The notes below the pieces were generated by a model. The model saw only the letters and a list, made by a program, of their open reading frames with translations. It made no database searches and was not told the origin of the DNA. Below, one piece after another: positions 43,392 through 53,512 of a stretch of 64,000 bases of DNA (position 1 is its first letter; each line of letters starts with the position of its first letter). The stretch is taken from the NCBI RefSeq assembly GCF_039555335.1, contig NC_092640.1:29116026-29180025 (forward strand). The letters run 5' to 3'. Source of the stretch: Amphiura filiformis (lineage: Eukaryota > Echinodermata > Ophiuroidea > Amphilepidida > Amphiuridae). A program made the position numbers and the translations under genes.

Positions 43392-43990
43392 GTTATAACA
43401 TCTCAGATCCTGTTGTAGCTGTCCGCTAGATCTACACGGATATTGAAACGTTTCTTCTTTACGTGGTCATTCCGATCGTGGCAGCAATAGGCGTAGCAGG
43501 ATATGTTGCATTTCTTTTTGGCGCTATGCGATATCTATAATCATTTCCAAGGCAAAAAGTGCAACGCCAAAATGATTCTGACGGTTCTGTTCTTCTCTTT
43601 TTGTATTACCATTTCAGTCACACTGCGTTACACTTGGTACCACACCTATTGCTTGATAACCCAAATAGAAGACATACCACAGTTTAAAGAAGCTGTAGCC
43701 AACCACATCAAAGAGCAACATCAAGACTAACCAAGCACACCGCACGCACATTCCCTGACCGTCTGACTCCAGGAGGAGTGTTGGCCAGTACTAAATCAAG
43801 ATCAAGAAGAAGAAGATGGCCGAACACAACAGACTTTCAAAATCGTCAAAAAACAATTGGAGTTTGCGGATCGTGGAGGCACCACTGGAATGCATATGAA
43901 GGTTTTCTGCTGGCAAGTATTTTCATCATATCGGCTTCTATCAACTGTTTTCTGTACGCCAAGATCAGATCTTAGTGGCAGTCAGCAGTC
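43392..43990 (+). pseudogene. Class A GPCR pseudogene, multiply deleted
   Basis: Closest to the receptor at 45407. It starts at NISDPVVAV, then has a TAG where the intact gene has Trp (R-stop-IYTDIE). It keeps part of TM1 (PIVAAIGVAGYVAFLF), then loses TM1-TM3 through two deletions (joints at GGCGCTATGCGATATCT and ATAATCATTTCC). TM4 and CLI of ECL2 remain. A 157-bp foreign segment is inserted at 43659-43815, exactly between CLI and WP. It resumes through ECL2 and TM5 and stops at SSRG, where a hAT-type MITE begins. It cannot encode a receptor. Confidence 0.9.
43659..43815 (+). mobile_element. 157-bp insertion in GPCR pseudogene, retroposon-like tail
   Basis: Interrupts TTGATA|TGGCCGAAC of the paralogous receptor. 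It begins with a frame (QIEDIPQFKEAVANHIKEQH, then QD and stop), continues through 'ACTCCAGGAGGAGTGTTGG' and ends in AAGATCAAGAAGAAGAAGA. A C-terminal frame, short untranslated region and GAA-rich tail look like the 3' end of a non-LTR retroelement. Source family not identified. Confidence 0.5.
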
Positions 43991-44174
43991 GTGGCGTAGC
44001 CAGGTTTTTTCAGAGAATGGGAAGGAACTAGAGGGGAAAGACAACCTTGGAGGGGGCAATGGTAATAGTTGGCTTTAAAAAGAACAAAAAACGTCAATAT
44101 CTTTAATATTAGGGCGACGTGGCATGACTTCTAACAGGGAAAAGATTCCCTTTGCTTCCCCTTAGCTACACCAT
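43991..44174. mobile_element. hAT-type MITE (GTGGCGTAGCCAGG end)
   Basis: Left GTGGCGTAGCCAGG and right TAGCTACACCATTGATGAA ends, with an interior closely matching 53229-53399 ('CAGAGAATGGGAAGGAACTA', 'GGCGACGTGGCATGACTTC'). A related copy with clear 8-bp target duplication is at 47206-47438. Its insertion truncates the GPCR pseudogene. Confidence 0.65.
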
Positions 44175-44700
44175 TGATGAATGGGTACCGCTTTTTATAA
44201 TGATAAAAACTAGATATTGGTGTTGTTTAACCAAAATCAAATATTATCAATTAGCATTTCAATCCCTTTTGGATAGAGAGCCAGAAACCTACATTTGAAC
44301 GCCCTGGGCCGGTGGTTCTTCGTGGTTGAAGGTGTACGGAGATTTGCACGGTTTTTGGGTACCTTTGGTGTGTCGATGGGTGGGTTTTCAGTGGAACCCA
44401 ATGCTTTTTGTGAAAATGTGTATACTGATGGGTTGCAAAAGCAGCAAAAGTAGATATAGAAAAAGTTAGCATTCTCAGGTCTGCGTGGCACATCCCCATT
44501 CAAATATTTTCGAAGAATCCAGCGGGGTCCTGAAGAACACTTTGTGAACAATAAAGTTGTTTCAAGATAAGATTAATTCTATATCATGCCATTCTGTGAC
44601 AAAAGAGTCAACATACAATTTTAAATTTAAATGACCCTTTCGGTAAATCCCATAAGTCTTTGCGGTTACACCCTGATGACGTCACTCTGATGTAAACATC
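44175..44700. repeat. Block E copy 2
   Basis: 44245-44700 repeats 42880-43340. Minus-strand frames at 44237-44551 are shared with copy 1 only because the duplication is recent. Confidence 0.7.
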
Positions 44701-45406
44701 GTTACCACTTCATGGATTTGAAATGCACAGAACCGATGGGGGTTTTTTTCATACCAATTTATTTGTTCACTCGAAGGTACTCTTAATTGCCTGGAAGTAC
44801 AAATGTGCGCAAATGTTCTCAGTGTTTGATTGTATCTGCTAATTACACCCGGAAATTATACTTTTGACGCTAGTAAATAAGAAAAATTGGTTTATGTTTG
44901 TGTACAAAAACGTTCTTTTGAAAAGTTGATTGACTTAAAGTATAATACTAGTGTCCATAACGTATATTCAGTAGTAATTTTAATCAAATAAGTATTGTAT
45001 TCGATTGGCATTGTATATCTTTGTAATCGCGTTGTTCAATATATATAATTAATGAAATGACCACTGATACTCACAAAAGTACATTGTTGAAAAGTTACAG
45101 TTCGAAGGAAAAACATTTTGTTCGATTAGTGTAAAGTTTAAAACACTTTTAGTATTATGTTGCTGATTAAATCCTGGTTTTTGTTATTGGAAGACATAAT
45201 CAAGAGTATATTGCAATATCGAGCTGTAACCTGAGTACGAAGAGCATTTTGAATTCTAACATCAAACTGGATGCATGTCACTGCTTTGAGTTGAAAACAC
45301 GTACTTAAACGTTTATCATTAAAAGTTAATTTATATTCACAAGACTTTAGCTAGCTTTGAAGCTTCCTTCAGCAGCCTTCAAAGCTTCAGCTACCGTCAA
45401 AGAGTA
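44701..45406 (+). promoter_or_regulatory. Upstream flank of the GPCR at 45407 (block C copy 2)
   Basis: 44770-45180 matches 32450-32900 and 45225-45406 matches 33240-33420. It is uninterrupted at the place where an M3 MITE sits upstream of 33421. Immediately before the start there is a local duplication of AGCTTC(C)TTCAGCAGCC-like sequence. It should hold the promoter and 5' untranslated region; no specific site is assigned. Confidence 0.4.
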
Positions 45407-46522
45407 ATGGCACAATCAGGGAGCGAATCGAATGAGAAATTTGACTGTGTTCACACTTATAATATTTCAGATCCTGTTGTAGCTGCAGGCTGGATCTATA
45501 CGGATATTGAAACGTTTCTTCTTTACGTGGTCATTCCGATCGTGGCAGCAATAGGCGTAGCAGGAAATGTTGCATTTCTTTTTATGATTATTCGTTTGCC
45601 TCAGATGCGTACCGGTTTATCGAGCTACCTGGCCTTCTTGGCGCTGTGCGATATCTTATTCCTGCTTATCGGAAATATCTTATATGCCATAACATTAGCA
45701 CAGTCAGATTTGAGTCTCGCTTGGCCAGCTCAAACGCCGATAGGTTGTGCAATATCCGTAGTATTATCCCATGTGTGGTACTTTGCGTCATTGGGACTCA
45801 TTACGCTGATATCACTGGAGCGTTACTTTGCGATCTGTCATCCACTGAAGCATATTCATTTCCAGGGCAAAAAGCGCAACGCTAAAATGATTCTGGCGGT
45901 TCTGTTCCTCTCTTTTGGTATTACCATCTCAGTCACACCGCGTTACACTTGGTACCACACCTATTGCTTGATATGGCCGAACACACCAGACTTTCAAAAT
46001 CGTCAAAAAACAATTGGAGTTTGCGGATCGTGGAGGCATCACTGGAATGCATATGAAGGTTTTCTGCTAGTAGGTATTTTCATCATATCGGCTTTTATCA
46101 ATTGTTTTCTGTACACCAAGATCTTATTGGCAGTCAAAAGTCGTAGTGTTCTTACTACATCGCAACCTAACACTGAAGCTAATCGTGTACGCAATCAGGT
46201 GGCGCGTACGCTTATAATCAACGGCGTTGTATTCTTCATCTGCCAGGTACCATTCCGCATCGATAATCTGGATGATGCACTTGAATACCTTAACGTCGAT
46301 TTGGATCTGATCAAGCCCTCTCGAGAGGCAATTATCACCACCGTGGGGCAAGCATTCTTATTCTTGAACTCCGTAGTCAACCCATTCATTTATGTGTTAA
46401 GTTCCAGACACTACCGACAAGGAATGATAGAGGCATTTTCATGGTACCGTAAACCTGGCGATTCCTCACTGAAAAGGGTGGCAACTGGGACTACTATGTC
46501 GATGCGTCTTCAGGTAGACTGA
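45407..46522 (+). CDS. Class A (rhodopsin-like) GPCR, intronless
   Basis: A complete 371-residue receptor, collinear with 33421-34536. NIS is at N19, TM1 GN at 53-54, TM2 LALCD (D82), C113 with C187 in YCLIWP, and TM3 ERY (138-140). The loop before TM4 is GKKRNAK. TM6 has FFICQVP (276-282), with Gln for Trp; LDD is at 288-290; NPFIY (325-329). The differences from 33421 are scattered: the extreme N-terminus (MAQSGSESNEKF), ECL2 (RRHHWNAYEG) and the tail. The extracellular changes could alter ligand preference (inference). An AATAAA at 46914-46919 could serve as polyadenylation signal. Intact gene; ligand unknown. Confidence 0.94.
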   Translation: MAQSGSESNEKFDCVHTYNISDPVVAAGWIYTDIETFLLYVVIPIVAAIGVAGNVAFLFMIIRLPQMRTGLSSYLAFLALCDILFLLIGNILYAITLAQSDLSLAWPAQTPIGCAISVVLSHVWYFASLGLITLISLERYFAICHPLKHIHFQGKKRNAKMILAVLFLSFGITISVTPRYTWYHTYCLIWPNTPDFQNRQKTIGVCGSWRHHWNAYEGFLLVGIFIISAFINCFLYTKILLAVKSRSVLTTSQPNTEANRVRNQVARTLIINGVVFFICQVPFRIDNLDDALEYLNVDLDLIKPSREAIITTVGQAFLFLNSVVNPFIYVLSSRHYRQGMIEAFSWYRKPGDSSLKRVATGTTMSMRLQVD

Positions 46523-47205
46523 TTAGTCTTGATGGGTTAAGTAAAGACAGGACAAGTTAGAGTGTCAAAAAGCAATTTGTGGGTGGAATTTAGAGAAGGT
46601 TGAACCTGTGGCCTCTGAAATACTAGACACGTATTATAAAGGCTTAGGTTGCGGGGACATCTGGTTTTGTATTTGTATTGACAGTGTATAGCAAGGGTAT
46701 AGTTTTGTTTAACATGATACTAGCATCTGTAGTTTAATTAACATTTAGTAATAGTTCTTAGTTTTCTTTATTATGGACATCTTTTGAACAAACATGGAGA
46801 GTAATGTTCAAGTTTGAACAAAATTAGACGTAACGATCATGATTGACATTCTCTCCACATTGAATGAGAATGTCATCAGCTAACGGGTTTATTTAATATG
46901 TAGTCATGTAAGGAATAAAATTTGTTTTATGTGAGTATTATTATATTTCGCTGCATATTTGACACTACGCTAAGCTGTTATCCAGTTTTTGCACCACATT
47001 TGCACTTGTTAATAGTTAGTGGACATCTTTTTGAAGTCTTGTTTGTATTGTAGCACTGCATTGCGAACAGTACGAGCATCGAGAGTAATTATGGTAATGT
47101 TCTTGTAGTTTCAACGTACCTCGATAAATGAAAGTCTACACACTCTTGAACATCGTTATATTCTAATGTTACCATGCACACGTGTTGGACAATGTGTATG
47201 AATGA
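46523..47205. other. 3' flank of the GPCR at 45407
   Basis: Matches 34537-34978 and 35192-35340. It includes AATAAA at 46914-46919, about 390 bp past the stop, a candidate polyadenylation signal. No other features. Confidence 0.5.
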
Positions 47206-47438
47206 CAGTGACATAGCCAAGATTTTTCAGGGAGGGCAAAGGGGACGAGAGGGTCAAGACAGCTTTCAAGGGGGTAACATTTGACGGAAATGGTCAAAAT
47301 GGGCTAAAAAGTATATAAATTCGTAAAAATCTTACATATTATGCATTATGGAGGCCAGCATCCCACAGGTGGGGGCAGGAGGGGCCTCACATGGGGGCAG
47401 CTATTCCATTGGCTCCATACTGGCTGGCTACGCCACTA
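47206..47438. mobile_element. hAT-type MITE with 8-bp target duplication
   Basis: Left CAGTGACATAGCCAAG and right CTGGCTACGCCACTA are inverted repeats. ATGAATGA precedes and ATGAATGG follows the element: an 8-bp duplication with one change. About 233 bp. Same family as 43991-44174 and 53229-53399. Confidence 0.8.
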
Positions 47439-48587
47439 ATGAATGGGTATCACCGTATCTTGTGTAATTATAGAAACTGGATATTGTGTTATTGTAAACA
47501 TACATTATCCAAATCAAATATTAAATGTTGGGACAATTTACACTGATGTAATCACAAGCCGTTGCGGAACAGCAACAGTACACAAAATGTATTTCCTTCT
47601 CAAATTGGTTGAAATGAAAGAGACCATTTGTAGGCATCTTGGGATGTTGGCACACATTTTTGTTCAGTTCAAATATTGCTTTATTAGTTTGAAACTATTT
47701 TTCATTAAGAAAGGGTTATCTTTACGAGAGGCTTGGTTAATTTAATACGTTGATGTTTAATGTAGGAATTGTATAATCATTTAAGTACAATCGTTTATGC
47801 TTGTTCGGTATATGTAAGCATTAAAGCCAAATAAAAATACGTGTCATGTCCAGCTCCCTCCTGTTATCAGTCCATATTTTTTCAATTATTTTCATATTCA
47901 CTTTTAAGCTATTAATACTATAGTAATACTATAAAATATTAACGCTGATAAACAAGTTTATTAGTCAGCATGAATCAATTACAGATAAATGCTGTCACAT
48001 CCTACAATATCCTAAAAGGCCACAAGTTTGAGACAAAGCAAAAGTGCACTCTAAATAATGCAAATCGGTTGTTTCGTTTGCGACATTTAACCGTTGTCTG
48101 GCAACCATTGTACACCCTATTTAAAATGTTGCAAATTTGCTGGATTCTCTCTGCCGCTGCGGCAACCGGCATGCCGTATTAGCCAATGATAAACCTTAAC
48201 TTTGTCCGTTTGTTTGCAATGCGCGTGCGTCACCCCGCTCAGCGACAAGCGACATGACAGTATGAAACCAGCATTATGGTTAACATTTTCCTTGCGTTAT
48301 AATGAAATTCTTTATCTTTCTGTCGTTCTTCCTCTCCATTCTTTATTTTCCTCTCCTTCCTTGTTTTTCCAAGAAAATCAAGTAAGTAATGGCACGGCAC
48401 AATCTTCCTTAGTTTCTAAACACAATATACTACAATTAAAAGCAAACTGTCATATATAAAAAAAAAAAATTTAACATACATGTACAGTTTGATTTGAAAT
48501 TGTGCATATTTTAGGTATGCTTTCTATCTTCATTCCATTATTCGTATTTAGCAAAATCATGTATAGAGGTTGTGCATATGAAGTATC
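47439..48587. other. Block C right flank and M3 fragment; no gene
   Basis: 47500-47660 matches 53470-53510 joined to 55480-55570, so it marks the empty site of the element at 53513-55409. 48145-48275 carries M3-like GCCGCTGCGGC and GACAGTATGAAACCAGCATT. Frames at 47443-47745 and 48202-48459 have no motifs. Confidence 0.5.
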
Positions 48588-48785
48588 ATACCGTAAATAT
48601 GGCGGACTACTCAAATGCATTCAACAAAAGCATGATTGCAATCTACCGCGACATTTAGGCTACGGCTCACGCATTTAACAAATGCACTACAATCAAATAG
48701 GTTGATGACAACATTTGATTAAATGGACTGCACTGCGCCATGATTACGGTGAAGGACATCGGTTCAAATCCTTTGTTTAGTGCCA
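48588..48785. repeat. Dispersed repeat M4, copy 2
   Basis: Inverted counterpart of 36721-36903: CATACCGTAAATATGGCGGA, 'TCAAATGCATTCAACAAAAG', 'CATGATTGCAATCTACCGCG'. Ends near GGTTCAAATCC, which resembles a pol III box B. Confidence 0.55.
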
Positions 48786-50369
48786 ATCACGCACAACCTC
48801 TATATACAATATAGAAACAGACTATTCCAGACACAGCATACTTCACAATTATAATAAATATACAAGGATGTGAATACAAGTAGGGATGACCATCATAATT
48901 TCATGTTGCCCCTTTTGCTACAAAAGATTGTTTTCTGGAAAGAACTCATCAACAGAAGTATTTTGGTGGTTAAATGGTCAAAATCGGTCAAAAACTTTTC
49001 GAATTATGAATTTTCAAAGTTTCCCATTCTGACCGGTCATTGGAACGAAATAAATTGACAAAGTCTAAATATAGCAATGTGAACAAAATTGGTATAAGCA
49101 TATATTTACCTTTTATATTTCTTTATTTTAATATATATGCAAACATGAAACAAGCATATTGTGAAAGTATTAAAGGGGATTCTTATGAAATGGCACTTTA
49201 CTAGTCAATAGCATTAAGTATTTCTTCAAACCGAGGCACTGAAATCATGCTTTTAGAAAACATTTGCCAAAAATCATCCATAATGGCCAAAGTGGCACAA
49301 AATCAAAAGTCCAGGTGAACTTTTTTTCCACAACAATATACACTACACATAAGAAAAATACTAATGTACTACAAGGGATTTTCAACATAGGAATCCAAAC
49401 AATCAAGTACCAACATGCACAGCTTTATCCTGATATCACTTCTGGGGTTTTAACAAAATGTTTAACCTCTATTGTGATTGGCAGCAGCATAAGGTATCTC
49501 TTTGATAGCTGATAATGCCCAGCCATTCAGCAAGTGGCTAATAACAGACCTTGATAGGCTTGAATGAATACTGTCATGTGCTACAAAACCATCACATCCA
49601 GGGCCTGGTCACTCCATTATGCTACAGAGAGCACAGTACCTTAACAATGGAGTGAAATACTCATTATTGATTAGGCGCGTATTTTAAAAGTACAGCTCCT
49701 GTGCGTGTATAGCAGCAAGTCAGTGCAGATGGTATAAATATAAGAAAATGTTTAGGGTTGAGATCAGGTGAATAATACAACAAATGAGCATGAAACTTCA
49801 CATTTATGTTCAGAAAGGTGTCTATTTAACATGATTCGAAAGGTGTTTGGAAATTCCAAAGGGAACTCAAGATCTACTTGTCCGTTTTTTTTCCTTTTTA
49901 CAGAGGGTATGATAGAGGTAATAACAACAACTCTGCCAAATTACAGCTCAGTAGGTCAAGGTGTTCACCTGATCTTTTTCATCTGAATATTTTGTGCCAT
50001 TCTGAGCAGTGCTGCACTGGGCCACTGGCAATTAAGCGCACTGTGGCGATTGACCAATTTTGACTCACACTTACAGAAAAACCAAATAAGTTATGATGCT
50101 GTAATTTGCAGGATAGTTACAAAACATAATTGGCATTAACATCTCCAATTTTTACAGAAAAATTATGAAAAATAAAAGAATGAGCTCAATTTAGAAATGT
50201 CTGTGCAAGCAGTGCACAGTTGAGCTCCCTGCATGTCTATGGGAGAGTTCTAATCAAGTTGATGGTTCATTGGTCATCCCTAATACAAGCTTAATAAATA
50301 GTCAAACCCTTAAAAATACACGCAAGTATAATTAAACACATTCTTAAATGTATAAGGCTGTTAATATAA
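48786..50369 (+). repeat. Segmental duplication block D, copy 2
   Basis: 49070-50285 matches 40590-41765. 48786-49069 has no recognised content. About 90 extra bases near 49510-49560 (AATGCCCAGCCATTCAGCAA) are missing from copy 1. No gene called. Confidence 0.7.
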
Positions 50370-50752
50370 CTGGCAGTCAGCAGTCGTGGTGTTCTGACCA
50401 CATCGCAGCCTAACCCTGAATCTAATAGTGTACGCAATCAGGTGGCGCGTACGCTTATCATCAACGGTATCGTCATCTGTCAGGTGCCATTCCGCATCGA
50501 TAATCTGGATGATGCACTCGAGTACCTTGACGTCGATTTGGATCTGATCAAGCCCTCTCGAGAGGCAATTGTCACCACCGTGGGGCAAGCGTTCTTATTC
50601 TTGAACTCCGTAGTCAACCCATTCATTTATGTGTTAAGTTCCGGACACTACCGACAAGGAATGATATAGGCATTTTCATGGTACCGTAAACCTGGTGATT
50701 CCTCATTGAAAAGGCTGGGACTACTACGTGGACGCGTATTGAATTAGACTGA
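50370..50752 (+). pseudogene. Class A GPCR pseudogene, C-terminal fragment
   Basis: Only the third intracellular loop, TM6, ECL3, TM7 and tail remain. It has lost six bases in TM6 (IINGIVICQVPFR in place of IINGVVFFICQ), so two Phe are missing. It carries Ser for Arg before VRNQVARTL and a TAG within the tail (RQGMI-stop-AFSWYR). The first part (GTCAGCAGTCGTGGTGTTCT, CCTAACCCTGAATCTAAT) is closest to 33421. The tail (CATGGTACCGTAAACCTGG) is closest to 45407. Not functional. Confidence 0.92.
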
Positions 50753-50826
50753 TTAGTCGTCATGAGTAAAAATGTGATGGAAGCAACAGTTTAAAACACA
50801 TTTATTTAGTGTGTTTAATAGTCATG
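50753..50826. other. Short 3' flank of GPCR fragment
   Basis: GACTGATTAGTC followed by sequence related to the 3' flanks of the two intact block C receptors, up to the next TIR element. Confidence 0.4.
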
Positions 50827-51428
50827 TACCGTAAAAACTCTATAGTTAGCATATGTGCTTACAATCGGGGGCTTTTAAAACATGCAAACATGAAGAGCCC
50901 CATCCACAACAGTGTAAAGGGTTTTGAGCAAATCATCAATACACAAAGTTAGGCCTAAAAATTGTTGTCTCAAAGCCCATGGCAGTTTAAAAAACGAATG
51001 CGGAATGAGGTTTTTTTAAAGATTTAATTTCAACTAAATTTTGAATTATGGATGTCATTTTCGAGTGCTCAAAAATACATAGAATCGTTATTGGTTCACA
51101 CAATCGAAGTACAAATATCAATTGTTTAAGTATCGAATCAAGTAATTTTTCTTCAAATTTCTGGCAGAATTTTATGTTTTTTCGGCAAAAAAACTTTTAA
51201 AAAAGGAAAATAAAAAATGAATTTGCCGTTTCAGCTGACATGGACACGCGCGTGGGCTTTGTGACATAACAATTTTTTTAGCCTTATATACGAACAAGTA
51301 AACCTGCAAATGTGTGTTTCAACCCCATTAGCTCAGTTGGTAAAGCGTCGGACTTTGGTACAATTTTATGGGTTTTTTTAAAGCGCTCGATAGTAAGCAC
51401 ATATGCTAATTATCGAGTTTTTACGGTA
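50827..51428. mobile_element. TIR element, 602 bp, containing a tRNA-like sequence
   Basis: Left TACCGTAAAAACTC, then TAGTTAGCATATGTGCTTAC; right GTAAGCACATATGCTAATTA, then GAGTTTTTACGGTA. These are inverted repeats of about 45 bp. The interior is AT-rich and non-coding except for the tRNA-like stretch at 51321-51375. It interrupts the 3' flank, which resumes with GAATCTAAGTTAGTT..TATATCGCTGCA (compare 46930-46950). Confidence 0.75.
51321..51375 (+). ncRNA. tRNA-like sequence without T arm (pseudo-tRNA or SINE head)
   Basis: AACCCCAT can pair with ATGGGTTT (7 of 8), like an acceptor stem. Box A-type TAGCTCAGTTGGTAAAGCG forms a D arm, followed by GTCGGACTTTGGTA, which resembles the anticodon arm of tRNA-Gln/Lys. 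The T arm and box B are missing, and a run of seven T follows. It is probably a truncated tRNA pseudogene captured by the TIR element. Confidence 0.4.
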
Positions 51429-51629
51429 CTGAATCTAAGTTAGTTGTATATGAGTATGATATATATCGCTGCAATTTGTCAGGTTTATTAATTTTTACTT
51501 GTACCACATTTGCACCTGTTAATAGTTCTTCATGACCATCTTTTGGAAGTCATATTCTTGCTCGGCACATTTGTATTACATCCCGGCATTGCACACAGTA
51601 CAAAAATGGTAGTTTAAACGTACTAAGAT
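51429..51629. other. Block C copy 4 flank
   Basis: Matches 46925-47110 (TACCACATTTGCACCTGTTA, 'TTTTGGAAGTCATATTCTTG'). Non-coding. Confidence 0.5.
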
Positions 51630-53228
51630 ACATTACATTACATTACATTACATACAAGGCATTTATAGGGCGCCATTTCATAAAGACCACGGCGCCAAGA
51701 TGGAACACAAAATATTTGAAAGGTAAAATAAAACAGCAAACTGAAACAAAGCCACCAGATTATTGTGGGAACATGACCTCTCTTGAAACTTGGCAGAGAA
51801 ACAGCAGTACGGAGTTCAGATGGAAGTGAGTTCCAGAGTGCAGGTGCGGTGAGAGAAAAACTCTTGTCGAAAGTTGATTGCAGGCCTTTAGGGTTGAATT
51901 TTGGCACAGAGAGATGTGTAGTGTCTGTTGCAGAACGCAAGCCGGGACGAGTTTGGTTGTACAATGATATTGATTCAATGAGATAATTTGGTCCATATCC
52001 GTGCAGACATTTGAACACATAAAGCATGATCTTGTATAAAATTCTCTGCTTCACAGGGAGCCAGTGAAGTTCTTGCAAATACTGGCTGGCATGGTCATAC
52101 TTAGAAGCAGAGAAAATTAATTTTGCACTCCAGTTCTGCAAGCGTTGTAATTTCATGATGTATGTTGCGTTAGTTTCTGCTAATAGTACATTCCCATAGT
52201 CTAGACGTGACAGCACAAGTGATCGAACAACATGGTTGCATGTTTCATTATCAAGAAAGCGACGGATCCGAGTAATATTGCGTAGGTGATATGTGATGGT
52301 CTTTGACAATGAAGTTATCTGCGGCAACATACACATAACATCATCAAAGATAACGCCCAGGTTTCTGACACTGGTGGAGGGGTGGACGATGTCATCTCCA
52401 ATATGAAGGCATATATCAGGCATCTGGCGTTTGAAGTGTGGTGATGATATAACCAAGAATTCCGTTTTGTCGTTGTTTAATTTCAAGAAATTAAATGTCA
52501 TCCATGTTCTGATTTCTTTGATACAAGATGTTATTGATAACAAAGCAGTTTCAATTGATGATGGGTTAGATGGCTCAAAACTACAGAAGATCTGTATATC
52601 GTCCGCGTACATGTGGTATGAAAGCGAGTGGTTTTTGATGATCCTGCCTATTGGAATTGTATACACTGTGAAACCTCGTGGGCCTAAAATTGAACCCTGA
52701 GGTAGTCCATAGTCCATGGTCTTTGCCATTGAGTAGACACCATCAACCACAACAGTTGTTGTTCTACCAGTAAAATAGGACCTCAACCAATCAAGAGCAA
52801 TCCCAGTCACCCCGATTTCATGCGACATTCTACTCAGCAGAAGATCGGGGTTCACCGTATCGAAAGCCGCACTGAGATCGAGTATGACAGGGAAAACTCC
52901 TTTCTGGTTGTACACATGTCCCATAATTTCATCCTTCACTTTCAACAGTGCAGTTTCGGTGCTATGGCCACGCATATAGGCATATTGCAGTTCTTCACCA
53001 AGATGATGTTTCAACATGCGGTTGTTGATGTTGTTTTAAACAACATGTTTCTCTGTCAACTTTGAGAGGAAAGGTATTTTTGCAACCGGTCGGTAGCTTT
53101 TCAGTTCACTCTGGTTCAAAGACTGCTTTTTGATAAGGGGGTTTATGACGGCATGTTTCAGTGAGCTGGGAAATACACCTGAGGAAATGGATGTGTTCTC
53201 CAGCGTTTGAAAAAGTGTATGAGTGACA
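51630..53228 (-). mobile_element. 5'-truncated L2/CR1-type LINE, minus strand
   Basis: Minus-strand reverse transcriptase: the frame at 53036-53296 gives GVFPSSLKHAVINPLIKK and YRPVAKIPFLSKL. After one in-frame TAA (about 53036) comes AYMRGHSTETALLKVKDEI, ILDLSAAFDTV, GLPQGSILGP, YHMYADDIQIF and NLGVIFDDVM. It ends with ALWNSLPSELRTAVSLPSF. The catalytic YADD is intact but the endonuclease half is missing. The 3' end carries a (TACAT)n repeat at 51630-51653 (ATGTA on the sense strand), as L2/CR1 elements have short repeat tails. The 5' end lies at the left terminus of a hAT-type MITE at 53229. Dead copy. Confidence 0.9.
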
Positions 53229-53399
53229 ATGGCATACCAGGTATTTTTCAGAGGATGGGAAGGAACGAGAGAGGAAAGGCAACTGTGGAGGGGCAATGGT
53301 CAAAATTGGATACAAAATAAATAAATATCTTAAATATTGGGGCGACGTGGCATGACTTCAAACAGGGAGAAGATTCCCTTTGCTTCCCCTTCGCCACTG
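53229..53399. mobile_element. hAT-type MITE flanking the LINE
   Basis: Same family as 43991-44174 (GGAAGGAACGAGAGAGGAAA, 'GGCGACGTGGCATGACTTCA', 'CTTCGCCACTGATGAATGG'). Its first bases (TGGCATACCAGG) adjoin the 5' end of the LINE. Confidence 0.65.
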
Positions 53400-53512
53400 A
53401 TGAATGGGTACAGCTTTTTGTAATGATAGAAACTGGATATTGGTGTTATTTAACCAAAATCAAAATTTTAAGATAATTTACACTGATGTATTAAAATATT
53501 GACAAATGTTAA
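53400..53512. other. Block C copy 4 flank
   Basis: Matches 47439-47530 (AATGGGTACAGCTTTTTGTA, 'GATAATTTACACTGATGTA'). Ends with TTAA, the target of the next element. Confidence 0.5.
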
